Origin: Stenotrophomonas geniculata ATCC 19374 = JCM 13324
Lineage (GTDB): Bacteria; Pseudomonadota; Gammaproteobacteria; Xanthomonadales; Xanthomonadaceae
Length of the DNA stretch: 51,429 nt
NCBI RefSeq assembly: GCF_001431625.1
Contig: NZ_LLXT01000120.1
Location: forward strand, 1-51,429
Direction: 5' to 3'
Shown: one piece after another, positions 8,304 through 16,927 of the stretch
How the letters are laid out: every line of letters starts with the position of its first letter
Position numbering within the stretch: the first letter of the stretch is position 1
The notes under the pieces: model-generated
What the model saw: the letters and a program-made list of their open reading frames with translations, nothing else
Told to the model about the DNA's origin: nothing
Databases searched by the model: none
Position numbers and translations under genes: made by a program

Positions 8304-9764
8304 TCAATGCCCGCCGTCGAGCGCCTTCAGTTCGCTCACCAGCGAGGCTGCCGCTTCCGCACCGTCGCCGTACAGCATGCGGGTGTTGTCGGCGTAGAAC
8401 AGCGCATTCTCGATGCCGGCAAAGCCGGTGCCCTTGCCACGCTTGATCACCACCACGTTGCGCGCGTTGACCACGTCCAGCACGGGCATGCCGTAGATCG
8501 GGCTGGCCGGGTCGGTGCGCGCCACCGGATTGACCACGTCGTTGGCACCGATCACCAGCACCACGTCGGTGTTGGCGAACTCCGGGTTGATGTCGTCCAT
8601 GTCGGCGATCAGGTCGTAGGGCACGCCTGCCTCGGCCAGCAGCACGTTCATGTGCCCGGGCATGCGCCCCGCCACCGGATGGATCGCGAACTTCACCTTC
8701 ACCCCGCGCTGGCCCAGCCGCTGCGCCAGTTCCCAGATCTTGTGCTGCGCCTGCGCCACGGCCATGCCGTAGCCGGGCACGATCACCACGCGCTCGGCGA
8801 AGGCCATCATCGCAGCGACGTCGGCCGCCTCGATCGGCTTCTGCGAACCGCTGATCGCCTGCGCTTCGCCACCGGCACCACCGCCGAAGTTGGAGAACAA
8901 CACGTTGCGGATCGGCCGGTTCATCGCCTTGGCCATCAGCCGGGTCAGCAGGATGCCCGCCGCGCCGACCATCATGCCGGCGATGATCAATGCCTCGTTG
9001 CCCAGCACGTAACCTTCGAACGACACCGCCAGGCCGGTGAAGGCGTTGTACAGCGAGATCACCACCGGCATGTCGGCGCCGCCGATCGGCAGCGTCATCA
9101 GCACGCCCAGCGCCAGCGCCAGTACGAAGAAGGCGACGATCGCCCAGGTGCTGAGCGTGCTCGCGGCGATGATCGCCAGCACCACCACGGCCAGCGCCAC
9201 CAGCAGGTTCATCACCTGCTGGCCGGGCCAGGTCACGCGCTTGTCCAGGCGCCCATCCAGCTTGGCCCAGGCGATCACCGAGCCGGACAGCGACACCGCA
9301 CCGATGGCCGCGCCGACCACCGCCAGCAGCAGCATCGTGCCCGAGGGCTGCCGCGCGGCCAGGTCGGCCAGCGCCTGCGCGCTCCAGTGGCGGGTATCGC
9401 GGTGGGCCAGGAAGGCGTAGCGCAGCAGTTCCACTGCACCGATCGCCGCCGCCGAGCCACCGCCCATGCCGTTGTACAGCGCCACCATCTGCGGCATGTC
9501 GGTGATGGCAACCTTGCCGGCCGACCACCAGGCCAGGCCGGCGCCGAGCAGCAGCGCCACCAGGATCAGCGGCACGTTGTGCAGTTCGGGCAGGAAGAAC
9601 GTCGCCACCGTGGCCAGCAGCATGCCCAGCCCGGCCCAGCGGATGCCGCTGCGCGCAGTCAGCGGCGAGGCCATGCGCTGCAGGCCCAGCAGGAACAGCG
9701 TGGCGGCGACGAGGTAGCTGGCCTTGACCAGCCAATCGAGCAGTTCGACGGTGCTGATGTTCAA
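8304..9764 (-). CDS. pntB: NAD(P) transhydrogenase subunit beta
   Basis: The 486-aa PntB has about nine transmembrane segments to residue 275 and then the NADP(H)-binding domain III, marked by GYGMAVAQAQ (331-340) and the later GANDVVNP motif. With the alpha subunits it couples proton import to hydride transfer from NADH to NADP+ in the inner membrane. Its ATG overlaps the pntAb stop (ATGA at 9761-9764). Length is normal for bacteria that split the alpha subunit. Confidence 0.97.
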   Translation of the reverse strand: MNISTVELLDWLVKASYLVAATLFLLGLQRMASPLTARSGIRWAGLGMLLATVATFFLPELHNVPLILVALLLGAGLAWWSAGKVAITDMPQMVALYNGMGGGSAAAIGAVELLRYAFLAHRDTRHWSAQALADLAARQPSGTMLLLAVVGAAIGAVSLSGSVIAWAKLDGRLDKRVTWPGQQVMNLLVALAVVVLAIIAASTLSTWAIVAFFVLALALGVLMTLPIGGADMPVVISLYNAFTGLAVSFEGYVLGNEALIIAGMMVGAAGILLTRLMAKAMNRPIRNVLFSNFGGGAGGEAQAISGSQKPIEAADVAAMMAFAERVVIVPGYGMAVAQAQHKIWELAQRLGQRGVKVKFAIHPVAGRMPGHMNVLLAEAGVPYDLIADMDDINPEFANTDVVLVIGANDVVNPVARTDPASPIYGMPVLDVVNARNVVVIKRGKGTGFAGIENALFYADNTRMLYGDGAEAAASLVSELKALDGGH

Positions 9765-10081
9765 GCCTGCGGCTCCTTCGACTCGTCCTTGCCGCCCTTG
9801 GGCGCGCTCGGCTTGAACATTTCCAGCATGCGCGCGGTGACCACGTAGCCACCGGCGGCGTTGCCGGCACCGAGCACCACGGCGAGGAAGCCCAGCGCTT
9901 TCTCCAGCGGTGTCTGCGCATGCCCCAGCACCACCATCGCACCGATCAGCACGATGCCGTGGATGAAGTTGGAGCCCGACATCAGCGGGGTATGCAGGAT
10001 CACCGGCACCCGCGAAATGATCACGTGGCCGGCGATGGCTGCCAGCATGAAGATGTACAGCGCTACGAACCCGTCACTCAC
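9761..10081 (-). CDS. pntAb: NAD(P) transhydrogenase subunit alpha, membrane part
   Basis: This 106-aa protein corresponds to the membrane-spanning C-terminal part of E. coli PntA, encoded separately here. It has three to four hydrophobic helices, the segment TPLMSGSNFIHGIV, and a charged C-terminal tail (GGKDESKEPQA). I chose the GTG at 10081 because aggag lies 8 nt upstream; a TTG two codons earlier would leave only 3 nt. Its partner pntA lies 1.5 kb away, beyond an opposite-strand sigma-factor module. Confidence 0.93.
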   Translation of the reverse strand: MSDGFVALYIFMLAAIAGHVIISRVPVILHTPLMSGSNFIHGIVLIGAMVVLGHAQTPLEKALGFLAVVLGAGNAAGGYVVTARMLEMFKPSAPKGGKDESKEPQA

Positions 10082-10128
10082 TGGCAACGCTCCTGCTCTG
10101 TCTTCGTCGTCCCATCATAACCATGGGC

Positions 10129-10152
10129 TGAACCCGGTGCGCGCCCGGCGTC
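10129..10152 (+). promoter_or_regulatory. Possible ECF-type promoter of the sigma operon
   Basis: TGAACC (10129-10134) and CGTC (10149-10152), with 14 nt between them, resemble the AAC / CGT pair of extracytoplasmic-function sigma promoters, although the spacing is slightly short. It would allow self-activation. This is inference only. Confidence 0.3.
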
Positions 10153-10209
10153 AACCGAAGCCGCGCTCACGCGTTGTCGATGGTGACCCCGAGCGAGGAA
10201 CCGTACCCT

Positions 10210-10764
10210 GTGCTGGTGAGCAGCCCCGTCCCCCCGAGCGCCGAGACCGATGCCCTGCCGGCGTCGCTGGAAGCGTTCCTGGCCAGCGTTGGCCCGCGTG
10301 CGTTCCGCTTCGCCGAGGCCGGCCTGCGCCAGCGCGAAGACGCCATGGACGCGGTGCAGGACGCGCTGCTGCGCATGCTGGACTACGCCGACAAGCCGGC
10401 GGCCGAATGGGCGCCGCTGTTCTGGAGCATCCTGCGCCGGCGCGTGATCGACGTGCAGCGCCGGCGCCGCTTCCGCCTGCCGTTCTGGCGCGACAACCAG
10501 GACGCGGAAGGCGGCGGGATCGATTGGGCCGATCCCGGCCCGGACCCGGCACAGGCGCATGAACAGCGCCAGCAGTACCAGCAGCTGGTGGACGCGTTGC
10601 GCCGCCTGCCCGCCCGCCAGCGCGAGGCGTTCACCCTGCGCGTGCTGCAGGATCTGGACGGGGCCACCACCGCCCGCGCCATGGGCTGCAGCGAAGGCGC
10701 GGTAAAAACCCATCTGGCACGCGCCCGCCAGGCGCTGCAGGATTACCTGGAGATCCACCCGTGA
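10210..10764 (+). CDS. ECF-like RNA polymerase sigma factor
   Basis: About 184 aa. Region 2 covers roughly residues 30-90 (AVQDALLRML, WSILRRRVIDVQRRRR) and region 4 covers the last 60 (LPARQREAFTLRV, then helix-turn-helix GCSEGAVKTHLARAR). It is an alternative sigma factor of the sigma-70 family. I prefer the GTG at 10210, with gagga 9 nt upstream; an ATG at 10180 would add 10 residues but has no ribosome site. The downstream gene overlaps by GTGA, and order and size suggest that gene is its anti-sigma factor. The module is transcribed against the flanking pnt genes. Confidence 0.85.
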   Translation: MLVSSPVPPSAETDALPASLEAFLASVGPRAFRFAEAGLRQREDAMDAVQDALLRMLDYADKPAAEWAPLFWSILRRRVIDVQRRRRFRLPFWRDNQDAEGGGIDWADPGPDPAQAHEQRQQYQQLVDALRRLPARQREAFTLRVLQDLDGATTARAMGCSEGAVKTHLARARQALQDYLEIHP

Positions 10765-11087
10765 ACCGCTCCCTGCCTTCCGATGACTCCCTGCGCGGCC
10801 TGCACGCGCAGTCGCTGCGCGCGCTGTCGCCGGCAACGCTGGCCCGGCTGCGCCAGGCTCGCCACGGCGCCACGGCCACCCATCGCGGGCGCTGGCGCTG
10901 GTGGCTGGCCAGTGCCTGTTCGCTGGTGGTGGCGCTGGGCATCGGCCTGCAGTTCACTGGCCATGGCACGCTGACGGGCCCTGCGCCGGCACCTGTGCTT
11001 GCCTCGGTGGAAGACAACAGCGCGCTCTACGACGAAAATCCCGATCTGTACCTGTGGCTGGGCGATACCGACCTGGCGATGGAGTGA
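10761..11087 (+). CDS. Small single-pass membrane protein, probable anti-sigma factor
   Basis: The 108-aa product has a basic N-terminal cytoplasmic part of about 45 residues, one hydrophobic segment (about 47-66) and an acidic periplasmic tail. That topology and its place between a sigma factor (GTGA overlap) and a DUF3106 gene resemble the sigma / DUF3619 / DUF3106 modules of other proteobacteria. I infer an anti-sigma role from context; no zinc-binding HxxxCxxC motif is visible, so any inhibition would not be of the ZAS type. Confidence 0.65.
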   Translation: MNRSLPSDDSLRGLHAQSLRALSPATLARLRQARHGATATHRGRWRWWLASACSLVVALGIGLQFTGHGTLTGPAPAPVLASVEDNSALYDENPDLYLWLGDTDLAME

Positions 11088-11543
11088 ATGATGTCCCGAC
11101 TGCACGCCCTGCCCCTGCTAATGACCCTGTTGCTGCTGCCGGCCCTCCCGGCACTGGCGCAGAGCGCCGCGCCCGCCCCTGCCGCACGCCCCGCGCCGCT
11201 GCCGGCTTGGGAACAGTTGAGTGAAGCACAGCGGGAATCCCTGCTGGCACCGCTGCGCGACCGCTGGAACAGCGCCGATGCCGGCCAGCGCCAGCGCATG
11301 CTCTCGCATGGCCAGCGCTGGCAGTCGATGAGCCCTGAGGAACGCGACAAGGCCCGGCGTGGCCTGCGCCGCTTCGAGCACATGAACCCGGAACAGCGTG
11401 AGCAGGCCCGGGCCCTGTTCGGCCAGATGCGGGATCTGCCGCCCGCGCAGCGCGACGCACTGCGCGAGCGCTGGTCGCAGATGACGCCGGAACAACGCAA
11501 GGACTGGGTGCGCGAGAACCCGCCGCCGGCGAAGCCGCGGTAA
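11088..11543 (+). CDS. DUF3106 exported protein
   Basis: A 151-aa protein with a signal peptide (residues 1-25, cleavage after LPALA), a Pro/Ala linker, and then helical repeats of the type LSEAQRESL, MSPEERDKARRG, MNPEQREQAR, LPPAQRDAL and MTPEQRKDW, the DUF3106 pattern. Such Glu/Arg-rich repeats resemble periplasmic metal or stress sensors such as CpxP/ZraP, but that is analogy. It starts immediately after the anti-sigma candidate. A second ATG lies one codon later. Confidence 0.8.
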   Translation: MMSRLHALPLLMTLLLLPALPALAQSAAPAPAARPAPLPAWEQLSEAQRESLLAPLRDRWNSADAGQRQRMLSHGQRWQSMSPEERDKARRGLRRFEHMNPEQREQARALFGQMRDLPPAQRDALRERWSQMTPEQRKDWVRENPPPAKPR

Positions 11544-11556
11544 CGCCTCCGCTTCG

Positions 11557-11624
11557 GTAGCGCCGGGCCATGCCCGGCGGATTTCCGCATACCGCTGCGC
11601 TCGCCGGGCATGGCCCGGCGCTAC
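11557..11624. repeat. SMAG REP dimer
   Basis: GTAGCGCCGGGCC... and ...GGCCCGGCGCTAC inverted units lie between the sigma module and convergent pntA. This marks one edge of the opposite-strand insert in the pnt locus. Confidence 0.9.
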
Positions 11625-11628
11625 CGAC

Positions 11629-12708
11629 TCACGCCTGCCAGCGCGTCTTCGCCAGCAGCTCGTCGTCCCAGTCGAAACCGAGCTGGCCTTCGCGCACGAA
11701 CAGCGCGACGAAGTTGAGCAGGTTGCGCGCATACATCTCGCTGGCCTGTGTTGCACCGCGGCTGGCCAGACCCAGCGGGCCATCGACGGTCACGCCCTGG
11801 TGTTCAATGCACTGCCCTGGCTGGGTCAGTGCGCAGTTGCCGCCGCTCTCCGCCGCCAGGTCCACGATCACGCTGCCGGTGGCCATGCCTTCCACCATTG
11901 CGGCAGTCACGATCGTCGGCGCCGGTCGCCCCGGAACCGCAGCGGTGCAGATCACCACATCCACACCACGCAGGTGGTCGGCCAGGCGGCGCTGCTGCTC
12001 GGCACGCTCTTCATCGGTCAACGCGCGCGCGTAACCGCCCTCGCCCGCCGCGCTCACCCCGAGGTCGAGAAAGCGCGCGCCCAGCGACTGGATCTGCTCG
12101 CGGGTTTCCGGGCGCACGTCGAAGCCTTCCACCTGCGCACCAAGACGCCGGGCAGTGGCAATGGCCTGCAGGCCCGCCACGCCCGCACCGATCACCAGCA
12201 CCTTGGCCGGTCGCACGGTGCCGGCAGCAGTGGTCAGCATCGGGAAGAAACGGGGCGCGCGTTCGGCCGCGATCAGCGCCGCCTTGTAGCCGGCCATGCC
12301 GGCCTGCGAACTGAGCACGTCCATCGCCTGCGCGCGGGTGGTGCGCGGCAGCTGCTGCAGCGGGAACAGCTGCAGGCCGTCGCCAGCGGCCAATGCCGCA
12401 AGCGCCGGATCACTGGCCGGGGCCAGCAGGCCAACCACGCTGGCAGCGGGCTTGAGCTGCTCCAGGACCAACGCCGGCGGCGCCTGCACGCACAGCAGGA
12501 TATCGATCTCGCCCCAACGGCCCGCGTCGAACACACGTGCGCCGGCATCGTCATAGGCCGCATCGGTGAAGCCTGCGGCCAAGCCGGCGCCGGCCTCGTA
12601 CCAGACGGTAATGCCGAGGGCACCGAGCTTGCGCGCGGTTTCCGGCGTCAACGCCACGCGCCGTTCGCCCGGCGCGGTCTCCTTGATCCCCAGCAACGCC
12701 ACGGCCAT
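11629..12708 (-). CDS. pntA: NAD(P) transhydrogenase subunit alpha, NAD-binding part
   Basis: The 359-aa soluble alpha-1 subunit (domain I). The Rossmann motif is VLVIGAGVAGLQ (170-181), and the RQD-type loop around RTTRAQAMDVLSSQ (121-134) and the ERRVALTPE start are typical of the alanine dehydrogenase/PNT family. It binds NAD(H) and passes hydride to PntB. The start has gggga 6 nt upstream. It lies 52 bp after the DUF1631 gene on the same strand. The other two subunits are separated from it by three genes on the opposite strand. Confidence 0.95.
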   Translation of the reverse strand: MAVALLGIKETAPGERRVALTPETARKLGALGITVWYEAGAGLAAGFTDAAYDDAGARVFDAGRWGEIDILLCVQAPPALVLEQLKPAASVVGLLAPASDPALAALAAGDGLQLFPLQQLPRTTRAQAMDVLSSQAGMAGYKAALIAAERAPRFFPMLTTAAGTVRPAKVLVIGAGVAGLQAIATARRLGAQVEGFDVRPETREQIQSLGARFLDLGVSAAGEGGYARALTDEERAEQQRRLADHLRGVDVVICTAAVPGRPAPTIVTAAMVEGMATGSVIVDLAAESGGNCALTQPGQCIEHQGVTVDGPLGLASRGATQASEMYARNLLNFVALFVREGQLGFDWDDELLAKTRWQA

Positions 12709-12760
12709 GCAGGTCCCCGCTGATCGGTGAGTTTTCCCGATCCTAGCAGGCAGCCACTGC

Positions 12761-15082
12761 TCAGTGCAGTGTTGCGCTGCCCGGGTCCAGCCGATCGATC
12801 ACGCCCTGCATCGCGCTGTCGAAGGCGCCATCGTCGACGTGGGCGCGCAGCCGGCCCAGCCGCACCATCACCGCCAGTTCCTCCGGCGAGGCCACGCAGA
12901 AGCGCACGCCGCGGCGGTTGACGAACAGCAGGCGCGAGGAGATCGGGCTGACCCAGGACAGCTTGCCGGCCTGCACCTTGCCGTCCTTGTCGACGAAGTC
13001 CAGCCAGTTGCCGATTTCCATGCGGCGGAAGCGGTCGGCGTCGGCATTGTCGAAGTCGTCGGCGTCGATCTGCCCGCCCAGCTCGACCGCGGGCGATTCA
13101 GCCACCGGCGGCGCCGGCAAGGCAACCTGCGGCAGTTCCGGCAGCGCGCGCTGCAGTTCCGGGCGCGATTCAGCAATGCCCTGCAGGGTGTCATGCAAGG
13201 CGTCGATGGCACCGGTGGCGGCATCGCCGTGCACGCCGACACTGGCAAATACCTTGGCCAGCACCGGCTGCCAGGCCTGCAGCCACGGCTTGCCGACGAT
13301 CTGGCGGCGGGCCTCGGCCACTTCCTCCAGCAGGCCGTCAGCCAGGCTCAGTGCCTCGGCCACCGACGCGCCCTCCTCGCCCTCGCGCAGCAGCGCCAGG
13401 GTCAGGTGGTGCTGCCACGGCTGGCGCAGGAACTCGGCGATGGCCGGCGGCAGGGTGGCATCGCCGATGCGGCGGTCCAGTTCGGCACCGGCACGGCTGC
13501 GGGCCATTTCCAGCTTTTCCTGGCCGCGCTGCGTTTCGGCGGCGCGACGCTCGGCGATTTCCACGCGGCGGCGATGCTGCACGAGGAACTCGCGGAATTC
13601 TTCTTCCAGGGTCAGGAAGATCGCCAGGTTCTCGTTGAACTCGGCCACCAGCCGTTCGATGATCTCCTCGACCTTGGCCATCAGCATGCGCTCGGCCTGG
13701 CTTTCGCCGGTATTGCCTTCGCAGGCTTCGGCCAGCGAGTTGAGCAGCTTGCGTGCCGGGTGGGTCTTCTGCACGAACATGCGGCGGTCGAGCATCGCCA
13801 CCTTGACGAAGGGCACCACCAGGCGGCCGATCAACTCGCGTGAGCGGCCTTCCAGCTCGCGTTCGTCCAGCATCACGTCGAACAGCATGCCGACCAGATC
13901 AATCGCATCCTCGTCCTGTGGGTCCAGCCGGGTCTGGCCGGGATCGACGCCAAGACGGGTGGCGCTGGACAGCACTTCACTCTTCAATCGCTGCGCCAAC
14001 GATTCGCCGTCCTCGCCGATGGCCGCACGCAGCGTCGCACTGGGCGTGGCCTGCAGCAGCGACAGCACCGACATCATCTCGCGCTGGCTCAACGGGCGGT
14101 GCTGGCCAACCGCGACCTGCGCGGCCGAGGTGGCGTCCTCGCGAACGTGGCGGGTCTGCTGCAGCAGCTCATGCAGGGCCTCCAGCAACATCCCCTGCTG
14201 GCCGGCATACGCCTCGCCGCTGCCGGCATCCTCGCCCCCGAGGTGCTGCTGCATGTGGCCACGGCGCTCGGACCAGCGCGCGGCGAACCGCTGCGCCCAG
14301 GCCGGCGCGGCCTGTTCATCATCGCTGAATTCGGATTCGAAGCCCGCCGCGTGGCGCGGCTCGACCAGATCGTCCGCCCCCGGCGCCATGCGCGGGTCGG
14401 GCGCGGCCGACAGCGGACGCCGCGGCGCCCCCATCTGCGACATCACGCCAGCGGCGGCCAGCTGCTCGTCCAGCTTCTCGTAGATGCGGCCCACCGGCGC
14501 GCGCAGGTCGCGTTCGCACAGCTTGATCAGCACCAGGTGCACTTCCGGCGCCAGCTCGCAGCCGGCAAAGGCCTCATGGATGGCCACACCCAGGTGCTCG
14601 GGGCTGACCGGATTGTGGTCGGCATCCAGCTCGGCGCCGCCGATCAAGCGGCCCAGGCGCCGGTCCAGCCGCGCCAGCACCGGCTTGAAGTCGCGCAGCA
14701 GCACGGTGGCGAAATTGCGCACCGCCAGCCGCGATTCCAGTACATGTTCAGCCAGCAGGCTCAGGCCATCCTCGCCCGGTCCGGACAGGGTGGCTTCGGC
14801 CGACAGCGGCTCGCCACTGGCCAGTGCATCCCAGGCCCGCTGCAGGTGGCCGGCAAAGGCGGCGGCGATGTCCTCACGGCGGCGGCGCAGCTCGCGCATC
14901 GCATCCAGGAACAGCAGCTGCGACGAGCCTGCATTGCCGGCCCGGTCGAACAGTGCATCGTCGAAACGCGCCAGTGCGGCCCCGAAAGCCTGGCACAGCG
15001 CCGGCAGGACCATGTCCCGGGCACGCTGAAGCTGGACCGGGTCACGGCCCGGCGACCCCATCGGTGTGGGCGCGCTCATCAT
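12761..15082 (-). CDS. DUF1631 family protein
   Basis: A 773-aa, mostly helical, acidic protein of the DUF1631 family, sometimes mis-annotated as thymidine phosphorylase in Xanthomonadaceae. It contains a charged helical stretch about two thirds along (EEIIERLVAEFNENLAIF and following), suggestive of coiled coil, and a C-terminal beta-rich segment (GNWLDFVDKDG, AGKLSWVS, RLLFVNRRG). The latter resembles the end of PilZ-like regulators, but I see no clear RxxxR/DxSxxG c-di-GMP motif, so that link is speculative. No signal peptide. Starts at 15082 and 15079 are both possible; ggggag lies upstream. Confidence 0.85.
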   Translation of the reverse strand: MMSAPTPMGSPGRDPVQLQRARDMVLPALCQAFGAALARFDDALFDRAGNAGSSQLLFLDAMRELRRRREDIAAAFAGHLQRAWDALASGEPLSAEATLSGPGEDGLSLLAEHVLESRLAVRNFATVLLRDFKPVLARLDRRLGRLIGGAELDADHNPVSPEHLGVAIHEAFAGCELAPEVHLVLIKLCERDLRAPVGRIYEKLDEQLAAAGVMSQMGAPRRPLSAAPDPRMAPGADDLVEPRHAAGFESEFSDDEQAAPAWAQRFAARWSERRGHMQQHLGGEDAGSGEAYAGQQGMLLEALHELLQQTRHVREDATSAAQVAVGQHRPLSQREMMSVLSLLQATPSATLRAAIGEDGESLAQRLKSEVLSSATRLGVDPGQTRLDPQDEDAIDLVGMLFDVMLDERELEGRSRELIGRLVVPFVKVAMLDRRMFVQKTHPARKLLNSLAEACEGNTGESQAERMLMAKVEEIIERLVAEFNENLAIFLTLEEEFREFLVQHRRRVEIAERRAAETQRGQEKLEMARSRAGAELDRRIGDATLPPAIAEFLRQPWQHHLTLALLREGEEGASVAEALSLADGLLEEVAEARRQIVGKPWLQAWQPVLAKVFASVGVHGDAATGAIDALHDTLQGIAESRPELQRALPELPQVALPAPPVAESPAVELGGQIDADDFDNADADRFRRMEIGNWLDFVDKDGKVQAGKLSWVSPISSRLLFVNRRGVRFCVASPEELAVMVRLGRLRAHVDDGAFDSAMQGVIDRLDPGSATLH

Positions 15083-15413
15083 TCGGGAAGGCTCCCCACC
15101 TTCTCTGATACGACAGACAGCATGGACATCGCGACGACCGGCACACCCCATGTACCGGTACGTCGATGGTAGGCCGGCCAGCCCGTCACGGACAGTGAAA
15201 CAGTCCTCACTTCAAACCTCATGACCGGCGGCCCGGCAAGATAGATATCGTAAGCCGTGCGAGGCCCACGAGGCGAGAGGAAGCGGTCGTCCCATTCCCG
15301 CCAGTGGCATGATGTTCATCACAGTTTGATATCCAGGGGCGAGACGCGACACAGACGGCGTCATTGACCACCCCGACTATAATCAAACACCCGTGATGAC
15401 CGGTTCAGACTCC
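15083..15413. other. Divergent intergenic region
   Basis: These 331 bp separate the DUF1631 gene from the nitroreductase run. Visible items are a good TATAAT box at 15378-15383, a small dyad AGTGA-N8-TCACT at 15194-15211, and gtaccggtac near 15155. No gene is supported. Confidence 0.6.
15378..15383 (+). promoter_or_regulatory. Likely -10 box (TATAAT) for the nitroreductase operon
   Basis: A consensus TATAAT stands out in GC-rich DNA 31 nt before the preferred start codon. A TTGACC lies only 8 nt upstream, too close to be its -35 element, and no good -35 is seen at 17 nt. Confidence 0.5.
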
Positions 15414-15995
15414 ATGCCCGACCCCGCTGCCCTGCTTGCCCTGGATGCCCGCCGCTCGGTGCCCTCGCGGCAACTGGGCGAGCCCGGACCGGATCCGGCC
15501 ACCCTGCAGCGCATGCTGGCTTCGGCCGTGCGCGTGCCGGACCACGGCAAGCGCGTACCGTTCCGCTTCCTGAAAATCGCCGGCGATGCACGTCACACTC
15601 TGGGCGACTTCCTGGCCGAGCGCAGCCGCCAGCGCGACCCGCATGCCGGTGAGGCGGTATTCGAAAAGGACCGCCAGCGTTTCAGCCATGCGCCGCTGGT
15701 GATCGTGGTGGTGGCCAGTCCGCGCCCGGACCCGAAAGTGCCCGAACAGGAACAGCTGATGACTGCCGGCTGCGTCTGCTTCGCCCTGCTGCAGGCCGCG
15801 CAGGCGCTGGGCTTCGGTGCGCAGTGGCTGACCGCATGGATGGCCTTCGACCCGGCCGTGCAGGCCTATCTGGGGCTGTCCGAGGGCGAAGGCATCGCCG
15901 GTTTCATCCATATCGGCACGCCGAAGGCCGCCGTCCCCGAACGCGAGCGCCCCGATCCGGCGGCCCTGCTGCGTGACTGGACGCCGCCGGCATGA
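15414..15995 (+). CDS. YdjA-like nitroreductase
   Basis: A 193-aa flavin-dependent nitroreductase-family protein. The N-terminal RRSVPSRQLGEPGPD matches the FMN phosphate-binding RRS motif of E. coli YdjA, followed by RVPDHGKRVPFRF and the GAQWLTAW / GFIHIGTP segments. Members bind FMN and reduce unknown substrates with NAD(P)H. I chose Met at 15414 because YdjA also begins a few residues before this motif; an ATG at 15396 would add six residues. Its stop overlaps the exonuclease start (ATGA). Confidence 0.85.
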   Translation: MPDPAALLALDARRSVPSRQLGEPGPDPATLQRMLASAVRVPDHGKRVPFRFLKIAGDARHTLGDFLAERSRQRDPHAGEAVFEKDRQRFSHAPLVIVVVASPRPDPKVPEQEQLMTAGCVCFALLQAAQALGFGAQWLTAWMAFDPAVQAYLGLSEGEGIAGFIHIGTPKAAVPERERPDPAALLRDWTPPA

Positions 15996-16927
15996 GCCTG
16001 CCGGCAGCGCCGCCCTCGCTGTACCTGGTCGACGCCAGCATCTACGTGTTCCGCGCCTGGCACTCGCTGCCGGACCAGTTCCAGGACGCGCAGGGCTGGC
16101 CGACCAACGCGGTGCACGGCTTCGCCCGCTTCCTGCTGGACCTGCTCGAGCGCGAGCGCCCGCGGCACATCGCCATCGCCTTCGACGAAGCACTGGACAG
16201 TGGCTTCCGCCACCGCCTGTATCCGGCCTACAAGGCCAACCGCGACCCGGCGCCGGAGGCGCTCAAGCGCCAGTTCGTGCACTGCAAGGCGCTGTGCGCG
16301 GCGTTGGGCCTTGCAGTGCTGGCCCACCACGAATACGAGGCCGATGACCTGATCGGCAGCGCGCTGCACGTCCACCGTGGCAGCCACCGCGGGGTGATCA
16401 TTTCCGCCGACAAGGACCTCTCGCAGCTGCTGCTGGATCACGACGAGCAGTGGGACTACGCACGCAACCAGCGCTGGGACGTGGCCGGGGTGAAGGCACG
16501 GCACGGCGTGCACGCTCACCAGATTGCCGACTACCTGGCACTGTGCGGCGATGCGGTGGACAACATTCCCGGCGTCAGTGGTGTCGGCAGCAAGTCCGCC
16601 GCCGTGCTGCTGGCCCATTTCGGCAGCATGGATGCGCTGTACGAACGCCTGGACGAAGTGCCGTTCCTGCGCCTGCGCGGTGCCGCGCAGATGGCCGTGC
16701 GCCTGCGCGAGCAGCGCGAGCACGCCCTGCTCTGGCGCCAGCTGACCACCATCGCGCTGGACGCACCTCTGGAAGGCAGCCAGCCCGGCCTGCTGCGCCA
16801 GGCGGCCGACCCGGAGCTGCTCGGCGGCCTGTGCCAGGCCCTGCGCTTCGGCCCGATGACCCGCCGTCGGCTGTTCGATGCCGCCGGCGTACCCGACATT
16901 CTTCCCACCCACAGCGAGCCCGCATGA
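15992..16927 (+). CDS. 5'-3' exonuclease/flap endonuclease family protein
   Basis: The 311-aa product is a FEN-type 5' nuclease like the N-terminal domain of Pol I or E. coli Xni (ExoIX). Acidic metal-binding positions are visible in LVDASIYVFRAWHSLP (Asp14), AFDEALDSGF, EADDLIGS and ISADKDLSQLL, and a helix-hairpin-helix follows (GDAVDNIPGVSGVGSKSA). It should act on DNA with a 5' end or flap, in repair or primer removal. ATGA overlaps link it to both neighbours. Confidence 0.9.
   Translation: MSLPAAPPSLYLVDASIYVFRAWHSLPDQFQDAQGWPTNAVHGFARFLLDLLERERPRHIAIAFDEALDSGFRHRLYPAYKANRDPAPEALKRQFVHCKALCAALGLAVLAHHEYEADDLIGSALHVHRGSHRGVIISADKDLSQLLLDHDEQWDYARNQRWDVAGVKARHGVHAHQIADYLALCGDAVDNIPGVSGVGSKSAAVLLAHFGSMDALYERLDEVPFLRLRGAAQMAVRLREQREHALLWRQLTTIALDAPLEGSQPGLLRQAADPELLGGLCQALRFGPMTRRRLFDAAGVPDILPTHSEPA

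Noticed and set aside
12761..15082. DUF1631 protein as a c-di-GMP receptor
   Set aside because: The C terminus looks PilZ-like in rhythm, but no RxxxR or D/NxSxxG motif is visible.
15364..15369. TTGACC as a -35 box
   Set aside because: Only 8 nt separate it from TATAAT at 15378, too short for a sigma-70 promoter.
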